Assembly (NCBI GenBank): GCA_033002965.1
Contig: JAURVB010013334.1
Location: 54,881 to 118,880, forward strand
DNA: 64,000 bases
Direction of reading: 5' to 3'
Origin: Piper betle
Taxonomy: Eukaryota > Streptophyta > Magnoliopsida > Piperales > Piperaceae
Made by a program: the position numbers and the translations under genes. Within the stretch, counting starts at the first letter, position 1. Each line of letters starts with the position of its first letter. Below, piece after piece: positions 33,299 to 47,339 of this stretch. Under the pieces are notes generated by a model. It saw only the letters and a program-made list of their open reading frames with translations. It was not told the origin of the DNA and ran no database searches.

Positions 33299-36200
33299 TG
33301 TAACACCCCTAATCCGATTTACCCAAGAACTAGATCAGAACTGTTATGATCAAGTCGAGTTACGTCTAAATCAATTAATCAAAAAACTCGAATGAGAAAT
33401 GATCTGAAACAACCCTCTTGAGTCTCCAGAAAGGAAAACACCACTAAATGTGCAATAACCACTCAAGATGAATGGGTGTGTGAAACAACCTAATAAGAAA
33501 TTATGTGCGATGACACGACATGTGAACACTCAACACGCAAGAAGAGCCAAAATATAAATGAATAAAATATAGGAATAAATACATCAAAATAACTACAAAA
33601 GCTAAAGTCTAAATGTCTCATCGAGATACCTATATCATGTCTGATGATCTCTGATACAAGAGCTGGTGAGAGAAAATATCACAATACACCATATAAATGC
33701 GTATGGAAACACACATTAAAAATAAATAAAAGAACGAAAGAAAACAACGGCGCACTGAGCACAAGTGTATGTAGCAACTATTTGTCCTTCTACCAAAGTC
33801 AACCCAACACACAAGAACAGAAGGCCTACATATATAATAGAAAAAACGTCAGTAACGACGGTCACTAGTTTGGAAAATGGCTAATACAAACTGACAAATG
33901 AAATCTGATTTCTACAAGGAAAAACAATATATATATTTGCATGAGAACACTCAAAGGGCATCTACTAAGGAGTCATTAAGCTGCACACAAAATAGCATCT
34001 TGAATTGAACGGGTGTTGTGCTACTCTCGACATATGCCTCTCTCAATAATATCATATAATTGTGCCCACTCTCAGGAAAAGCACGTATCTTAGGCCCTCT
34101 CCAAACCTTCATATAACTCTTGGCCCAGAGCACAAAGGCCAAATACTTTTATGTAGCTGCCTTTACTATCCTTTGATACTACAAATCCAGACATGTGTTG
34201 TACAAAATAATACCCATCTACTCCATATAGCCCACTCACGGTATATGCAAGGTCAAGTTGACCAACTCTCAACTCAATGAAAACCCACAAAACTATATAT
34301 AGGGCTAAGAAGGGGATCATCTAAGTAGGCCCAAAGACAATGGAAAGTGGAGCTAAGTTTGAAAACAATATGAGGGATCTCATTCTCAAGGGTTAGTAAT
34401 CATGAAAGTAAAATATGTCTAGATAACCCGTGTTAAGTGGGGTTCAATAAAACATCCACTTAACATGTCCTACGATCTGAAAATCAAAACCACGATCGAG
34501 TAGAGCAATAAAGTTGAGAAGAGTCTTAACGGACATGAGGTTCAAGCTCCAAGTGTGTCGGCATATCTACGACGACCTTGAACTCCAGAACTTACATTGG
34601 AACCCATTGTTCAACAAAAGACTGACAACTTTATTTGATGCATGATCACAATGTATGCTCACACCAACAATAACGACAACAATCAACAATCAACAAATAA
34701 AAACTTGGCACGTAAATTGAGACATGATACGTAATAAATAAATAGTTGAATAAAACAAGTCAAATAAAAAAAGAACAATAATGAGTAAACATCACAACAA
34801 TAAGAAATGACAAACTAAATATGCATGAAAATAAATTGGTAAATAAATAATGAATAGTAATTAAATAAACAATAACTACATAAATAAATAGATAAGCTCG
34901 TGAATCAATAGATTAATAATAAATACATAAACATTAGTAATACATTAATAATGAATAATAATTATAATATAAATAATACTATATAACTATGCGACTAAAT
35001 GTGAGTGAATATTAACGCCAACACAAGTAAGGAAGTAAATAAATAAATAAATGAATATATAAATAAATAAATAAGTATCTAAATGAACAAACAATTAATC
35101 ATGAATAATAGTGATATATTCATCAAATATATGAATGTGTAATTAAATGCAAATAAGTAGTAACATATGTGCGAGCAAATAAATAAATAAATGACTAAAT
35201 AATTACATAATTAAATAAAATTAAACAAACATGAGTAGGATTAATATTAATAAGTAAATATTTTATCAATGATGATCAACAATTATACAAGCATGTATCA
35301 CATATGACGAATAAATAAAAGCAAGAAATAAATCAAATAATGAAGAAATAAATAAGTAAATAAAAAATATATAATAAATAAAGAAAATCACTCTGAACAT
35401 CAAGATATACCACAATATGTGAGAATGCATCTAAATTAATATAGGGAGTCTCGAATTATGAGAAACAGTTGAAAAATGGAATCAAAATTGCTAAAAACTA
35501 GCTAAAAAGAGTCAATCCAAGGGAGTTGGACTATGTCGGGCTGAGTCAACTTGGTCCGGGTCAGCTGAAATAATGGGTTGGGTTAGCTCAGCGGGTTGGA
35601 AGAGTGAGCTGGACGGGTTTGGACTGGAATAGGGTACCCTAGACAAGAAAAAGGCCAAGTTGTCCCCAATGGGTTGGCAGTGCTCGTCACCAAAAAATGC
35701 CAACGGTGACGAGGCTAAGGTCGTTGCTGGTTGGGATTAATGGAGGATGGCAAGGCCGGTGTGATGGTGGTAGTGGTTGATGAAGTCTGGCTACCAGCTG
35801 GTCAGAAATAGGCTACTAAGTGGCAGAAATGTTGCCTGAAATGGTGGAGTTGCCGAAGGCAAATGCAGCCACAACGACCCCAATCTAAAAGGCTTCGTCG
35901 CGAAGGGAGCTCCTCATCTGGGTGGTTGACTAGAGTGGAGGGGGGTGGTTGCCGGTGCCAAAAAGTCTTGAAAGGTGGCAGTGGCATGGGAATTTGGTGA
36001 ATAAAACACCATCGCCGACAGCCACAATGGTAAGGCTGCAACTGGAGCTAGGCCTTGGACGATAGCCGGCCGCAAGGTGGTCATGATGGTGGTACTCCAA
36101 TGGCCGGAGGGTGGCTGGAGCCTCATCAGTGGCTTCCTAAAGTGGCAGCCACGGCTAGAATTTCCAAGAAGTTGGGAGGTGGCTAGTGTTTTGGGAGAGA

Positions 36201-36827
36201 AATGGGAAATTTAGGCTGACTGGGTGGCTCTGATCTTACCACATTGGGCGATTAGAATGCAAGCAACTCATGGGGCTAGTGTAGTCCACCTAGAGTATAA
36301 TATATATATATATATATATGGTCGAAAGGCTGAGATCGACACCAATAAAATTTGAAATTAACTCAAAGCCTATGAAGGCTCTATGGGCAGAAATTGAGGT
36401 GAGGAAACTAAATGAGCCTCAAAACCCTAAATTCAAAAGGTGATGATCTGAGACTCAAATCAAATTGGGCCCACATTGGTAATTCGACAGTCCAAAATTC
36501 CTAAGATGCATTCAAAATAGATATCCTAAAAAGCCCAAAATGGATACTAAATGCAGCAACGATCTAGATCTAGCCATAAAACCATGAACTAATACAAGCA
36601 AGAACCCATATAAGTAGAGTATATGCTAATAATTCATGTTCAGTTGTAGCATAAGAGAAGCTATAATCTGTATATCTGGTATACATAAACTCCATAACAT
36701 GCTGATACGGCCATCTAAGCCTCATATTCATGGTTTGAAAGCTGAACTAACTCAAAAACTCAAGACTAGCCCAAACCAGACAAGGAAACAAGCGAGTAAA
36801 ACCCTACCCTGAAGTTGGGGTTTTACA
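33299..36827 (-). repeat. LTR B, 3' LTR of an old Ty3/gypsy-type element
   Basis: It starts TGTAACACCCC and ends GGGGTTTTACA, about 3,529 bp. On the minus strand it follows a polypurine-like stretch (CTACAATAAGAGGT, 36828-36841 reversed), so it is the 3' LTR of an element whose interior lies to the right. It is alignable over its first ~1.3 kb with 40525-41917 and over its 3' part with 57840-60575. The TATA (ACTATATATAGGGCT near 34290, reversed) and upstream module are conserved with LTRs A and C. A GC-richer segment at 35500-36230 matches the CpG-rich part of LTR A but is depleted of CpG. Confidence 0.85.
34690..35400. repeat. degenerate (AAAT)n-rich tract inside LTR B
   Basis: About 700 bp made largely of AAATAAAT, AATGAATA and similar words. 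The matching tract in the other long copy lies at about 58440-59160. It is therefore a built-in part of this LTR family rather than a separate insertion. Confidence 0.8.
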
Positions 36828-39800
36828 ACCTCTTATTGTAGAAATTCTGTCCCATAAATTTTTCGCATCAACTATAATTAGAGAACTCAATTGATGAAGC
36901 TACTGAGCTAGCAAGACAACAAATGTTGAGCTATAACCTGGAGGGTAGCTCTCCTCTAAAGCTAATGACACATAGATAAACAGACCGATGAGAAGTTGGC
37001 CTCTTAAACTCTAACCAAGCTCGCTAGCTCCCTAATAGTCTAGATGGATAGGACCACACATGCTTGAATCATCTGGCTAAACTGACCCCAAGGGTCACTG
37101 CCAACTATGGGACTAAAATGCAATGACCTCAGTAGGAAAGCCTATGGCCTACTGGGTTGGTCAAGTAGGTATTTTAGAGTACTGCAAGGTTCTAGTCTGA
37201 GCTACACCAAGAAAAACTATGTCAGGTGTGAGGTATACAAGCTAACGTCTACCCATATCTCTGTGAACCTCATCGATGTAAAAAGTGTACTCTGTATTCC
37301 CTCAGGGTACTATGATCTAGGTCCTACAACTATATTAAGGTGTCCTGTGAGTCTTGCTGCCATATGGTGGACACCGGTATTGCATAAGGGTATAGGCTAC
37401 TAAGCGATAGAGCTCATTGTCACCGGTCTAAATCTAACTCTTAAATGTCTCTGCAAGAGGCATAAGAGCACTCACCATGTCCTAGCTAACTCGGTGCCAA
37501 GTCGAATATCTCACTTTGTTCTATAAGGGAATGAGGATAGCTTTTATGACTTTACTGCATACTATAGCTCTCATAATTATCTATACAACCACTAACTACT
37601 AAGGGGAGCTCTCTAAATCTAGTGTGTGGCATGTGCACAAACCAATGTTTGCTCATTTAAACAAGCTAGATTAAGTGGGCACAAGACTAGTATATCTAGA
37701 GGAGTGAGTGTGAATTCGACTCTGACTAACATCTATGGATCACATGAAAGGAGACTTGGGTTTTGTGGAAGTTTGATCACACTGCTCTAGAACTCTAATT
37801 AGTAAGTATCTCATCCTAATGTGCGGGGTTCTGACATCTAGTATACTAACATGGAGTGCGTTGAGCTAAGAAAATCTTACTATGTAGGAGTGTCATCATG
37901 ATCTATGTGATGATAGGATCTTTGTCTGAGTTACAAAGGGGTAATGAAAACTCTGTGTAGGATATTGGGTGGCCAAAAACATTAGGAGGTCTATGGACGT
38001 CTCTCTAAAATTATCAAAATTGAACTCCAGCACATGTGGCTAATTTATGGAATAGTCAATCAATGACGAGTTTAAGATATGGCTCCTAAATAGCTCTAAT
38101 CCAATCAACCAACAGTAGGTATACGTTTCTTGATACCATACTAGTCACTCAATTCTAAACGGGCGGGGTTCAAACGACCCAAAAAACCACTATCTCCCCT
38201 CGAGCCTACACTGACTCCTGTTGAGGTTTGACATGTGTCTTGACTATTATTCTTCATTGATGTGTGATTGGCCATCCCGTATCAATTTGTAGTATAATCT
38301 TGATTCACGTGACTACCACTACTGTGGTAGACTCTCAAGTAAGGCTATTAGTCAATATGATTATATACTGAGGTCCCTCTATTTGATCAATGTAGTCTGG
38401 TTTAACTGAAGTCCCCATATGCATCACTCCTAACTGGGGTGTTGTCGCCGCCTCAAGATCAGTTTGCAATTGACTACATGCATTGCAAGACCTAATTAGT
38501 ATCACAAAGGTGCTTCCCATACCCAGGGCAATGGCTTAATTCTACAGCCCAAGGTAAGAAACCCAATCGTGCTGGCAAAGCACAAGGAATCACTCTCACC
38601 CTAATGGACACTTCCTCATTGAACCCACTATCTATGCCAAAGACTCTAACATGAGTCAGACTCCTCTCCCTCGTTGGACCATTTCTGAATGGGGTTATAT
38701 TATGTGTCTGATCATCAACTAACCATGTGATCTATGTACCATCGTTATAGGGCTCACAGATACACTATCATGGTGACTAAATAATCTGATAATTGTGATC
38801 ACCCCATCTAGAGGTCATACTACCATAGTCTTTCACTCTTCTCATATGCATCCTTCTGAAGACTTCCACTAACATTGTTTGATGAGGCTATCTTGCAATA
38901 CACATTTAACCGAAAGATATCAGGTCAGGCAATGATATACAAGGTAGCCGGTAAACTCGATCCCATGCCACCACATTAGAACAACCACAGTGCTCCTAAC
39001 TCTCCTCTGCCCTATTGGTGCTATTGTAGCTATATCATGTCCTCTACTCTGATCCTACTCGGCTCTAGAAGCTATGATATACAATAGCCAGGCAAGGGTA
39101 AGAAAGCCCTCAAGTAGCTGTCATCCTATGGGGTGAGGCAACTACTACTTGGCCATGGCTCCCACACTAACTATTCCACTCGATTGGCCATAGTGCGATA
39201 CGTGGAGGATGGTAGTGCATACTTGGTTGGTGGTAATGCATTATAGACGGTGATTGTGCAACTTGGATGATAGTTGTGTAACTCAAATAACAATTGTACA
39301 ACTCTTTCTATGGTAGTGCATCATGGATTGCAGTTGTGCAACTTGGCCAACGACACTACTATCCAAGTGCTGAGTGTCTAATTTTGATCACGTATCTTGG
39401 AAACCCACTATTGTCACTAGCTTATCTATCTCCCATGTGTCTGTCTCTCCATAGGTGGCTACTAACAACTTGGCTCAAGCTACCCAACCATACGTGTCTG
39501 ATCATAAAGAGTTATGGATTATGGTAGGAACATGTACAATGGTGAAACAATGCTGAACTTAGACTGGTCTTTTGAAATCTTGGGTGACTCCTATCAATGT
39601 GGCTGGCTTTCAGACATCAACCACTAATCTAGCATTGACGAATCGAGTGAAATCCGGGCAAACGTCTAATCACGTAGTCAATGGAAGTCATGCTCATCCT
39701 CGGTGTGTTTACGCCTCTATTTGGTAAAGAGTAAGTAAAAGTGCTGCCAAAATGGACATAAACTAGTAGAAGATGGAGATGCGGTGAGGTGTCCATGGGA

Positions 39801-40524
39801 AAGTAGACCCTCATCGCTACTCATCCTCATCCACTATGGCTATCTCCTAGAACAAGTCCATCCTAGGTCCCAACTCTCATCCGTGCCCCTTCTGCTCCTG
39901 AAGCTCCACTAGTGCAACAGTGGCTTTATCAACAAGGCTCTGTCAAAGGCCAAGGCTTTGCAACATAGACCTCAAAGCTACGCTTGATGTAACTATCAAA
40001 AACACTCAATGGTTCCCGCTCATGTGTCAAGTAATTTGCTACTGCTTCCTACTCTGAACTCCCTGCAGGCAATAACTTCGTCTCGCAATGTACACCAGGT
40101 CCCAAGGAAAGAAGACTGAAGGGGTGATATGCAACAAGATGGACAAGTGCTATAATGTAGTCCCCAGTGCTCCAAGTACTCCTAGTTACTTGTCGACTCA
40201 TCCTCAACCAGCTGAAACTATGGACAATGACTCGTCTGAATCTCAGTAGCAATGAAAAGGAATGGTGCATATCTAAATGTATACATGTTAGTGAGGTCCC
40301 TTCTAGCATCTATTGAAATCCTAATCTTAAATCTATCCCATAATTTCTCTATAACTGCTAACACTGAAACATGCATTGATCAAATCTAATTAAACAAGAA
40401 TCTAGAAGCTTGAGAAAAGACCAAAGAAAATAACCTACCGGGTTGACTACAGACAGCTCCACACACTTGGCTCAAAACAAGAGTCTTCCATCTCAAACGA
40501 CCAAGACATGACTCAGATATTAAA
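36828..40524 (-). mobile_element. interior of element B, no recognisable coding region
   Basis: 3.7 kb between two LTR B copies. A polypurine-like stretch lies at the left edge and a poor PBS match (ACTCAGATATTA at 40511-40522, reverse of a Met-tRNA-type site, 8 of 12 bases) at the right edge. Translation in all frames shows no RT, integrase, protease or zinc-knuckle motif that I recognise; the longest frames are below 100 codons. Either it is very decayed or it was a non-autonomous large retrotransposon derivative (LARD type). Base composition is less AT-rich than the LTRs. Confidence 0.65.
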
Positions 40525-42080
40525 TATAACACCCCTAATCTGGTTCACCCAAGAATCGGATTAGAACTGTTATGATTGAGTCGAGTCACGTCTAAATCAA
40601 TTAATCTATAGACTCAAACGAGAAATAGATTGAAATAACCCTCTCGGTGTCTTAAGAAAGGAAGACACAACTAAATGCGTAGCCAACACTCAACAAGAAA
40701 AGATGATTGGGTACGTGCAATAACTTAATAGGAAGCTACGTGTAATGACATAACATGTGAACACTCAACATGCAATAAGAGCCAAAATATAAATAGATAA
40801 AATATAGGAATAAATACATCAAAATAAATGCTGAAGCTAAAGTCTAAATGTCTCATTGAGAGGCACGATATCATGTCTGATCTATTGATACAAAAGCTAG
40901 TGAGGGCAAACATCACAATATACCAAATAAATACGTATGTAAACATGCATCAAACACAAACAAAAGAACAAAAGAAAACAACAGCGCGCTAAGAACCAGT
41001 GTGTATAGCAACTATTTGTCTTTCTACCAAAGTTGACCCAACACACAAGAACAAAAGACGTACATATATAATAGGAAAAATGTCAGAAACAAGTGTCATT
41101 GGTCTGGAAAATAATTAATACAAGCTGGCAAATGAATCTGATTTCCACAAGGAAGGAAAAACAATATATATATCTCAATGAGAACACTCAAAGGGATCTA
41201 TTAAAGAGTCATCAAGTTGCATACAAAATAGCATTCCTAACTGAATTGGTGTTGTGCCACTCTCAGCAAATGTCTCTCTCAACAATATCATATAATTGGT
41301 CCCACTCTCAAGAAAACACATATCTTAAGCCCTCTCCAAACCTTCATTTAACTCTTGGCCCATAGCACAATGGACTAATACTCTCAGGCAGTCGCCTTTA
41401 GTACCTTTTGATATCACAAGTATAAACATGCATTGTACACAACAGTACCTGTCTATTCTACACCTCTCTAGGTGTGTGGAAGCTCAAGATGTAGAGATGT
41501 CAGGATGCCTCGGGAATGAACAATACTCTCACTAATCTAGAGCCCGCTGTGATCTATATATGCACCCGCTCATGATATATGCAAAGTCAAGTCCACCAAT
41601 TCTTGATTCACTGAAAACTCATAAAAACTATATATAAAGCTAAGAAGGGGATCATCTAAGTAGACCCGAAGACAATGTGAAGTTGAGCTAAGTTTGAAAA
41701 CAACATGAAGGATCTCATCCTCAAGGGTTATTAATCACGGAAGTAAAATATCTAGATGGCCCATGTTAGGTGGGTGTTTTTTAAAATAGCCACTTAACAC
41801 ATCGTACAATTTGGGAATCAAAACCAAAATAGTGGTAGAGTGATAAGGCTGAGAAGTGTCCTAATAGACCTGAGGTCCAAGCTCCAAGTGTGTCGACACA
41901 TTTACGGCGAGCTCGAACTTGGCACACTCAAAGGACATCTATTGAGGAGCCATCAAGCTGCATGCAAGATAGCATCTCGAATTGAACCGGTGTTGTGCCA
42001 CTCTCGGCAAATGCCTCTCTCGAAAATATTATATAACTAGTCCTACTCTCGAAAAACACATATCCAAAGCCATCTTCAAA
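40525..42080 (-). repeat. LTR B, 5' copy, with internal duplication, broken at 42080
   Basis: It starts TATAACACCCC (TG changed to TA) and follows LTR B from its start to LTR position ~1290 (41917). It then jumps back: 41920-42080 repeats 41178-41345 (CACTCAAAGG..., GGTGTTGTGCCACTCTC, ACACATATC). This is a tandem duplication of LTR positions ~650-1290. The second unit is cut at 42080 by the plus-oriented sequence beginning TGTAAAACCCGAGG. LTR positions from ~880 onward reappear at 57840. Confidence 0.75.
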
Positions 42081-44490
42081 TGTAAAACCCGAGGTTTTGA
42101 GAAAATCAGTTTTCGTTCAAGTGGCGCGGGTCAAACTAATTGGCTCAATTAAACCGTCGATAGGTGAGGAAATCGTTTAAGTGGGGCTAGTCAAACTAAT
42201 TGGCTCGATTGAACCATCGATAGGTGAGGAAAAAATCCTGATGTAAAAAACGTGTAAAAAAATCTCAAGATTTTTTAAACTAACTTCTATAGAATTGACT
42301 ACAAACATAGTAGCGTATGTATAAGAAATACCTAAAGATAGTTAAACAAGATGGTTAGACAATGAAGTCATTTTTCTCCTTTTGATTCTAGTATATGTCA
42401 AAAGGAAAAGAATCCTAACGGTGAAAGATTATAAAATCTCAATTTTAAATTTTAGGAGTAAATTTATAATTTATCAGGTTGGGACATCCAAATAATGCAC
42501 TAGACCCATGGGCTAGGTTGTTTTATTTTGAGGGAAGACTCATGATGACATGACAGAGCGGACGACCTAGAGGTGGCCGATGATTTTGGGAGATGGGTCG
42601 TTGCATGGAGATTTTGGTGGGATTGGGCTTTATCACTTCATCCCTAGCCTATATATGTGAAACGTGAGGAGGGGACTAGGCTCCATCTTCTCACATAGGC
42701 ACCCCAAACCCTCCTCTTCCTTCTTCTTACACCCTGGTACGTCCCCCTTCTTATTTATGTTGGTTAGTGTGTTTAATTCTTTATTATACATGCATGGAAA
42801 CCTTTCATTACATGGTCGATGGAGGATGCTCATTACCTTGCATTGCTTGTTGCTTGGCTATGCTGTTCTTTCTCTTCCCACGATGTGCATGCCTGTGCTT
42901 AGCATTTTCATGGTAATACCTGATAGTTGCGACCAGATTTTAACCAATTCTTGGGGTTATGTTTTGTATAAGATCATGAGATAGTATGAGCCTTTTAACC
43001 TGTTGGAACCTTACTACATGGTCTTTAATAAATAGTTATTATTTGTATGAACCCCTTGTCTTGTGTTGTTAATGATTAATTGTTCTGGTAATATGTGAGT
43101 GGATGGTTACAAGAGGGTGACACAGTTGAAGTAGAGCCTTATCGTGTTGGTTTTATAATATCTGCATTAGTGTTGTATATAAATTAAATAGATTAATTAA
43201 TATAGCGAACATTATTGGGTTTATTATTATTAGTAAAATTGTGCACTTCCCTTGTTGCTGCTAGGATGTCTTTGATTTTATTATAATGATATGTTTGCTT
43301 CACAAGCAGTACTTATAAAAGTTCTGCTTTTATTAATTGATGGGTGGTTTTATAATTTGAGTTCATGCATGATTAAATTGTTAAATATGCATGTATATTG
43401 TTTCTGGGTCTTGTTCAGTTATATCTATAAGAAAGTTGGCATTTTGAATTGTATCATGTGAAGGTTATATTTGTGGGTTTGGCTCTTTTATAAATAATAA
43501 ATAAATATTGATTAATGAGTAAAATTGAGGTAATAAAATAAAAAAATAGATATAATAAGGGTAATATCATACTTGTGTGCATGTAAGTACGACTACCTTA
43601 ATTTAAATATCAAAATATGTTAGCATGAGTTAATAAAAATTAATTAAGCAGGATTTGGAAGATGAAAATTTAATTAGATTAATATTAATAACAAGTTAGT
43701 CACTTCATGTAATCTTCAGAAGCAATTCTAGATTTATATGATTTAAGATGATAACGATTATTATTTGATTTAAGCAATCTATTAAAATAATTTATTTATG
43801 TAAGTTGGGAAACTGATTAACTTAATTAATTGTTATAATTGAGATATATGAGTTAAGATATGACCAGTAATCTACCCATTAGTACAACTAAATTATTAGT
43901 AGAATTATCATTAGTTTATTTGTACATTATATTTGTTGATTATTAAGTATAAAAATGTATTATTAATTAATAAGTTAATAAATAATCGATTCACTTACTT
44001 GTGCATCTAATTATTGGCATGGTTATATTTTAACTTGTATTGATTAATGATTTGGAGTAACTGTGTACATAGAGATGGTATTAATTTAGTTATTTAAAAA
44101 ATTCACTTAAAGTAATTGATTAAATAATTAACTATTTGTCGTTTGATATATTTTTATGGATTGTACTCCTAATATTGTTACGTGTCCTACCTCATATCAT
44201 CATGCATCCAATAAGCTAAGGAATTATACGTTTTAACCTGTAATTTGCATGTGAGTCCAAGATTATGATTTTTTGTCATGTTCATGGTACGTTTAGTGAG
44301 TTCTAGGTTCGTATAATGTTTGTAAATTTGTATTACTTAATTAAGGTCTCAGCTGGTCTAGGTTCAAATTTAACTTACTAGTGCTAAGAATGGAAGAGTG
44401 ATTAATGAGTACAACTAGCCTGACACAAGACATGAAAAGATTTATAAGTAAATTGAATTGATATGCCCCCATACCAAAAGGTTGTTAGAT
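42081..44490 (+). mobile_element. plus-oriented LTR-like sequence (H), interrupted by element C
   Basis: It begins TGTAAAACCCGAGG at 42081, the forward form of the long-LTR start. A TATA-like CCTATATATGTG at 42649-42660 is followed by a short GC-richer stretch (CACCCCAAACCCTCCTCTTC near 42702), as expected of an LTR promoter and leader. The rest is AT-rich without coding motifs. It is cut by the LTR of element C at 44491; 57528-57839 may be its continuation. No target duplication was identified, so solo LTR status is likely but not shown. Confidence 0.55.
42115..42234 (+). repeat. 60-bp tandem repeat, two copies
   Basis: A unit at 42115-42174 is repeated at 42175-42234 with several substitutions. 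Both contain GTCAAACTAATTGGCTC and CGATAGGTGAGGAAA. It lies 34 bp inside the start of LTR H. Confidence 0.9.
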
Positions 44491-47250
44491 TGTAACACTA
44501 TGTTTCGGTTCACCCGCCAACCAACCTGGAAATGCTAGTGGTGAGCGAACTAGTTGTTAATCTACTTGATTCGGTGAAACTGACTCGGATCTAACCTTAG
44601 AGCCTGCAGATGGTAATGGATGGATGAAATGCATATACGCTATCATGATTCTAGATGCATGCTATAATATATAATCAGGTTCAAAGCAAAACAAACACGT
44701 GAAAAGTTCATGAAAAATAATTCTTTTTACAACAAAACAGATAGAGTCTCCCATAAAAGTGCAATAGGGACCACCAATCAATAACATGCAATATATAACA
44801 ATTAACAGTGGAAAACATGTCAAAAACATGATGTTTTCTCTCAACACTTCAATTATCATTACTCTCTTCACCTTGTACCAGATCTCAACCCCATTAGCTT
44901 ATTTTGTTCATTTCAAATCATAGCAATATGACACACAGATTAGTTCATTCAATCAAATATTAAGGCATTCATCTACCACCATTCACAGTAATTTATCACA
45001 TTGCATTCTCATTCAACCTCGACAAGTACATGTGTGCAAGTTGCATTTTTGTTCCTCCGCAGTCCCAACAGTGCTCAGTCTTCGAGATTCTCACTTACAT
45101 AGATAATAGAAAAACATTAGTTACGAGTGTTACTAGTCTAAAATAGCTAATAAATAAACTGGCATAGGAGTGCTAACTATCGAGTTAAAAGAAATCATTT
45201 TTTACTTCTCATAGAAACTCTCATAAGGGCACTAATTAGGAGTCATCAGCTTCGGTTCAATAGCATCCCATTCTATCTCATCTCATTCTTTGACACTTTA
45301 AAACTATCCCTTGAGTGGGAAAAATCAATTCCTATTCCGTCAACTCTTTACATCCTCTGTATCACTCTTCACCCTGAGCACAAAGGCTGAGTACTTTGAG
45401 GCATGTGGCTTCAGTACCTTTTGAAACCACAAGTCTAGACATGCATTGCATTGTAGTACCTGTAATCCTCCACACTTCTTCCGGGTTTGAGGAACTTAAA
45501 AGTGGAGTTGTCAAGATCCCTTGAGAATGGAAAGATCTGCTCACCAATCCATAGCCTACTTTGACTGGCACTTGCTCGCTCATGTAGTGTGGTTGTTGGT
45601 TTACCCAAATCTCACATCTGACTGAAATACTTGAGAAAACTATATAAACATAGGCCTGAGTAGGGATTGTAATTTAGTAATCTAGATCTGAGTTTTCAAA
45701 AATAAACTCAAAGGATCTCATCCTCGAGGGTTATCAATTCGGAAATTTGTGGGACTAAATGGCCCATGTGGAGTGGGATGCGATAAATCCACCACTCAAC
45801 ATGCCCGCTTACTTGTTAAAAATAAATCACGATAGAGTAAAGAAGTCAAACTAGAAGTGAGTCCTAAACAGACCTAGTAGAGTTCCAATCGTGTCCACGC
45901 GCCTAGGGAGCGAGCTCATACTCTGTGCCTGCATATCAAAACTGAAAACTAACACACACTATGATGCATTTACACATCCTATATCACATGCACATCAATG
46001 CACTCATCGTATCAAATCACACACACATCAATCCACATTTGATTTTCTAGGCTACGTTGCCTTTGATTAACTATAAATGCTTAATCCTTAGCATTTATTT
46101 GTTTTAATACAATTCAAATCACCTAAATTCATTTTTATTTCAATAAAAATATATATCACATCAATCACTCAAATCCTAGCATGTTGTGCTAATAATTATT
46201 ACTTTTAAGTAATTAGGTAGGAGTTAATTATACCTCACGATTTCATCAATTGGCGACGACTAGAGTTTGTAGTGCAGTTCGAGACATCGAATATGGCACC
46301 TGGCGACATCTGAAGTTATATCGGGTTTGACTCGGTAAATTCAGCAAAAAGCGATTTTTGGCAAATTTCAGCGAATCTAATTTTTTGGTGGTTTCCTGCT
46401 GCCCTGATTTCCAGCAGCTTTCCGAGGACGTATTTGGCAAAGCGTTGGGGCTATGGGTCAGCACCGGCTTGGCAAGCTTGGCCTGATTGTGGTTGTGGTG
46501 AGGACGGCAGTGGTGGCGATGATCACCGGTGGTGCGGTGAGTCAGCGGGGGTCAGTCGCTTGTCCGAATGGCCGTTGACTGGCCTCGACTATGGCCCTCG
46601 TTATGGCGGAAGTGGTCTGGGTCGAAGGGGGTGGGCATCAGAGCGACACAGCCAGCGGTGGAAGCCAGAAAGGCTCGGGACAACACATTGATGACTCGAT
46701 GGTGGTCAGCAGTGTTGATCAGTGGCAGCGTGGTGGTCGGAGCGGGTGTTGATGGCAACAAGGGGTGGCAACGGGGTGAGGGAGGTAGAATGGTCGGGGA
46801 AGGGTTTCAGGGTAATTTTATAGTTAAAAGTTGACTCGACTTCGACTCAGTCAAAAATAATAATTAACTTCTAATAAATTCAAAAAAATCCAGAAAATAT
46901 GAAAAAATCCCATAAAATATAATACACATCATAACATCAAAATGACATGTTCGATAACTAATAACCTACCCAAATGGCTATATAATGTGTCTTAATGTAT
47001 TATTTGGCCTAAAAATAATTTTACGATCAAATACAAAAAAACTGTATACTGTCATATAGTCTAATAAGTCATTTCTCATCATTTTTCTAACATTATCATC
47101 ATATACTCGGGTACACTTGGCCCTCATTACTCATAACATACAGCTGGCCTCGACTTAGCATGCGGGTCATGAAACTGACTCGATTTGAACCGACGATTGA
47201 ACTAATTGGTTTGCTAATGTAAAACTCTGATTCAAGTCACGGGTTTTACA
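44491..47250 (-). repeat. 3' LTR of element C
   Basis: It starts TGTAACACTATG and ends CGGGTTTTACA, 2,760 bp. It is similar to solo LTR A over most of its length: upstream module GGATCTCATCCTCGAGGG near 45714, tail CATCATATACTCGGGTACAC near 47097. The TATA is at about 45640-45650 (reversed). In the 5' LTR only 56676 to about 57265 and about 57270-57527 can be aligned. Confidence 0.88.
45765..45803. promoter_or_regulatory. 12-bp inverted repeat in the LTR C promoter region
   Basis: CATGTGGAGTGG (45765-45776) and CCACTCAACATG (45792-45803) pair at 11 of 12 positions around a spacer with CGATAAAT. Compared with LTRs A and B, an A:T pair has become G:C on both arms, a compensatory change. Confidence 0.7.
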
Positions 47251-47263
47251 ACCTCCCCTATCT
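47251..47263 (-). other. polypurine tract of element C
   Basis: On the minus strand AGATAGGGGAGGT stands directly before the 3' LTR start TGTAAAACCC. It is followed (upstream) by the GAAATTTCAAGGAAGAAATT stretch typical of this lineage. Confidence 0.85.
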
Positions 47264-47339
47264 AGAAAAATTTCTTCCTTGAAATTTTACCCAAGGAAGT
47301 TTCAAACTCATCTATAATTTGAAAAAGGCAAGTCTCTGC

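Noticed and set aside
34690..35400. Possible satellite or origin-like AT-rich region
   Set aside because: The (AAAT)n-like tract recurs at the same relative position in the other LTR B copy, so it is an LTR component.
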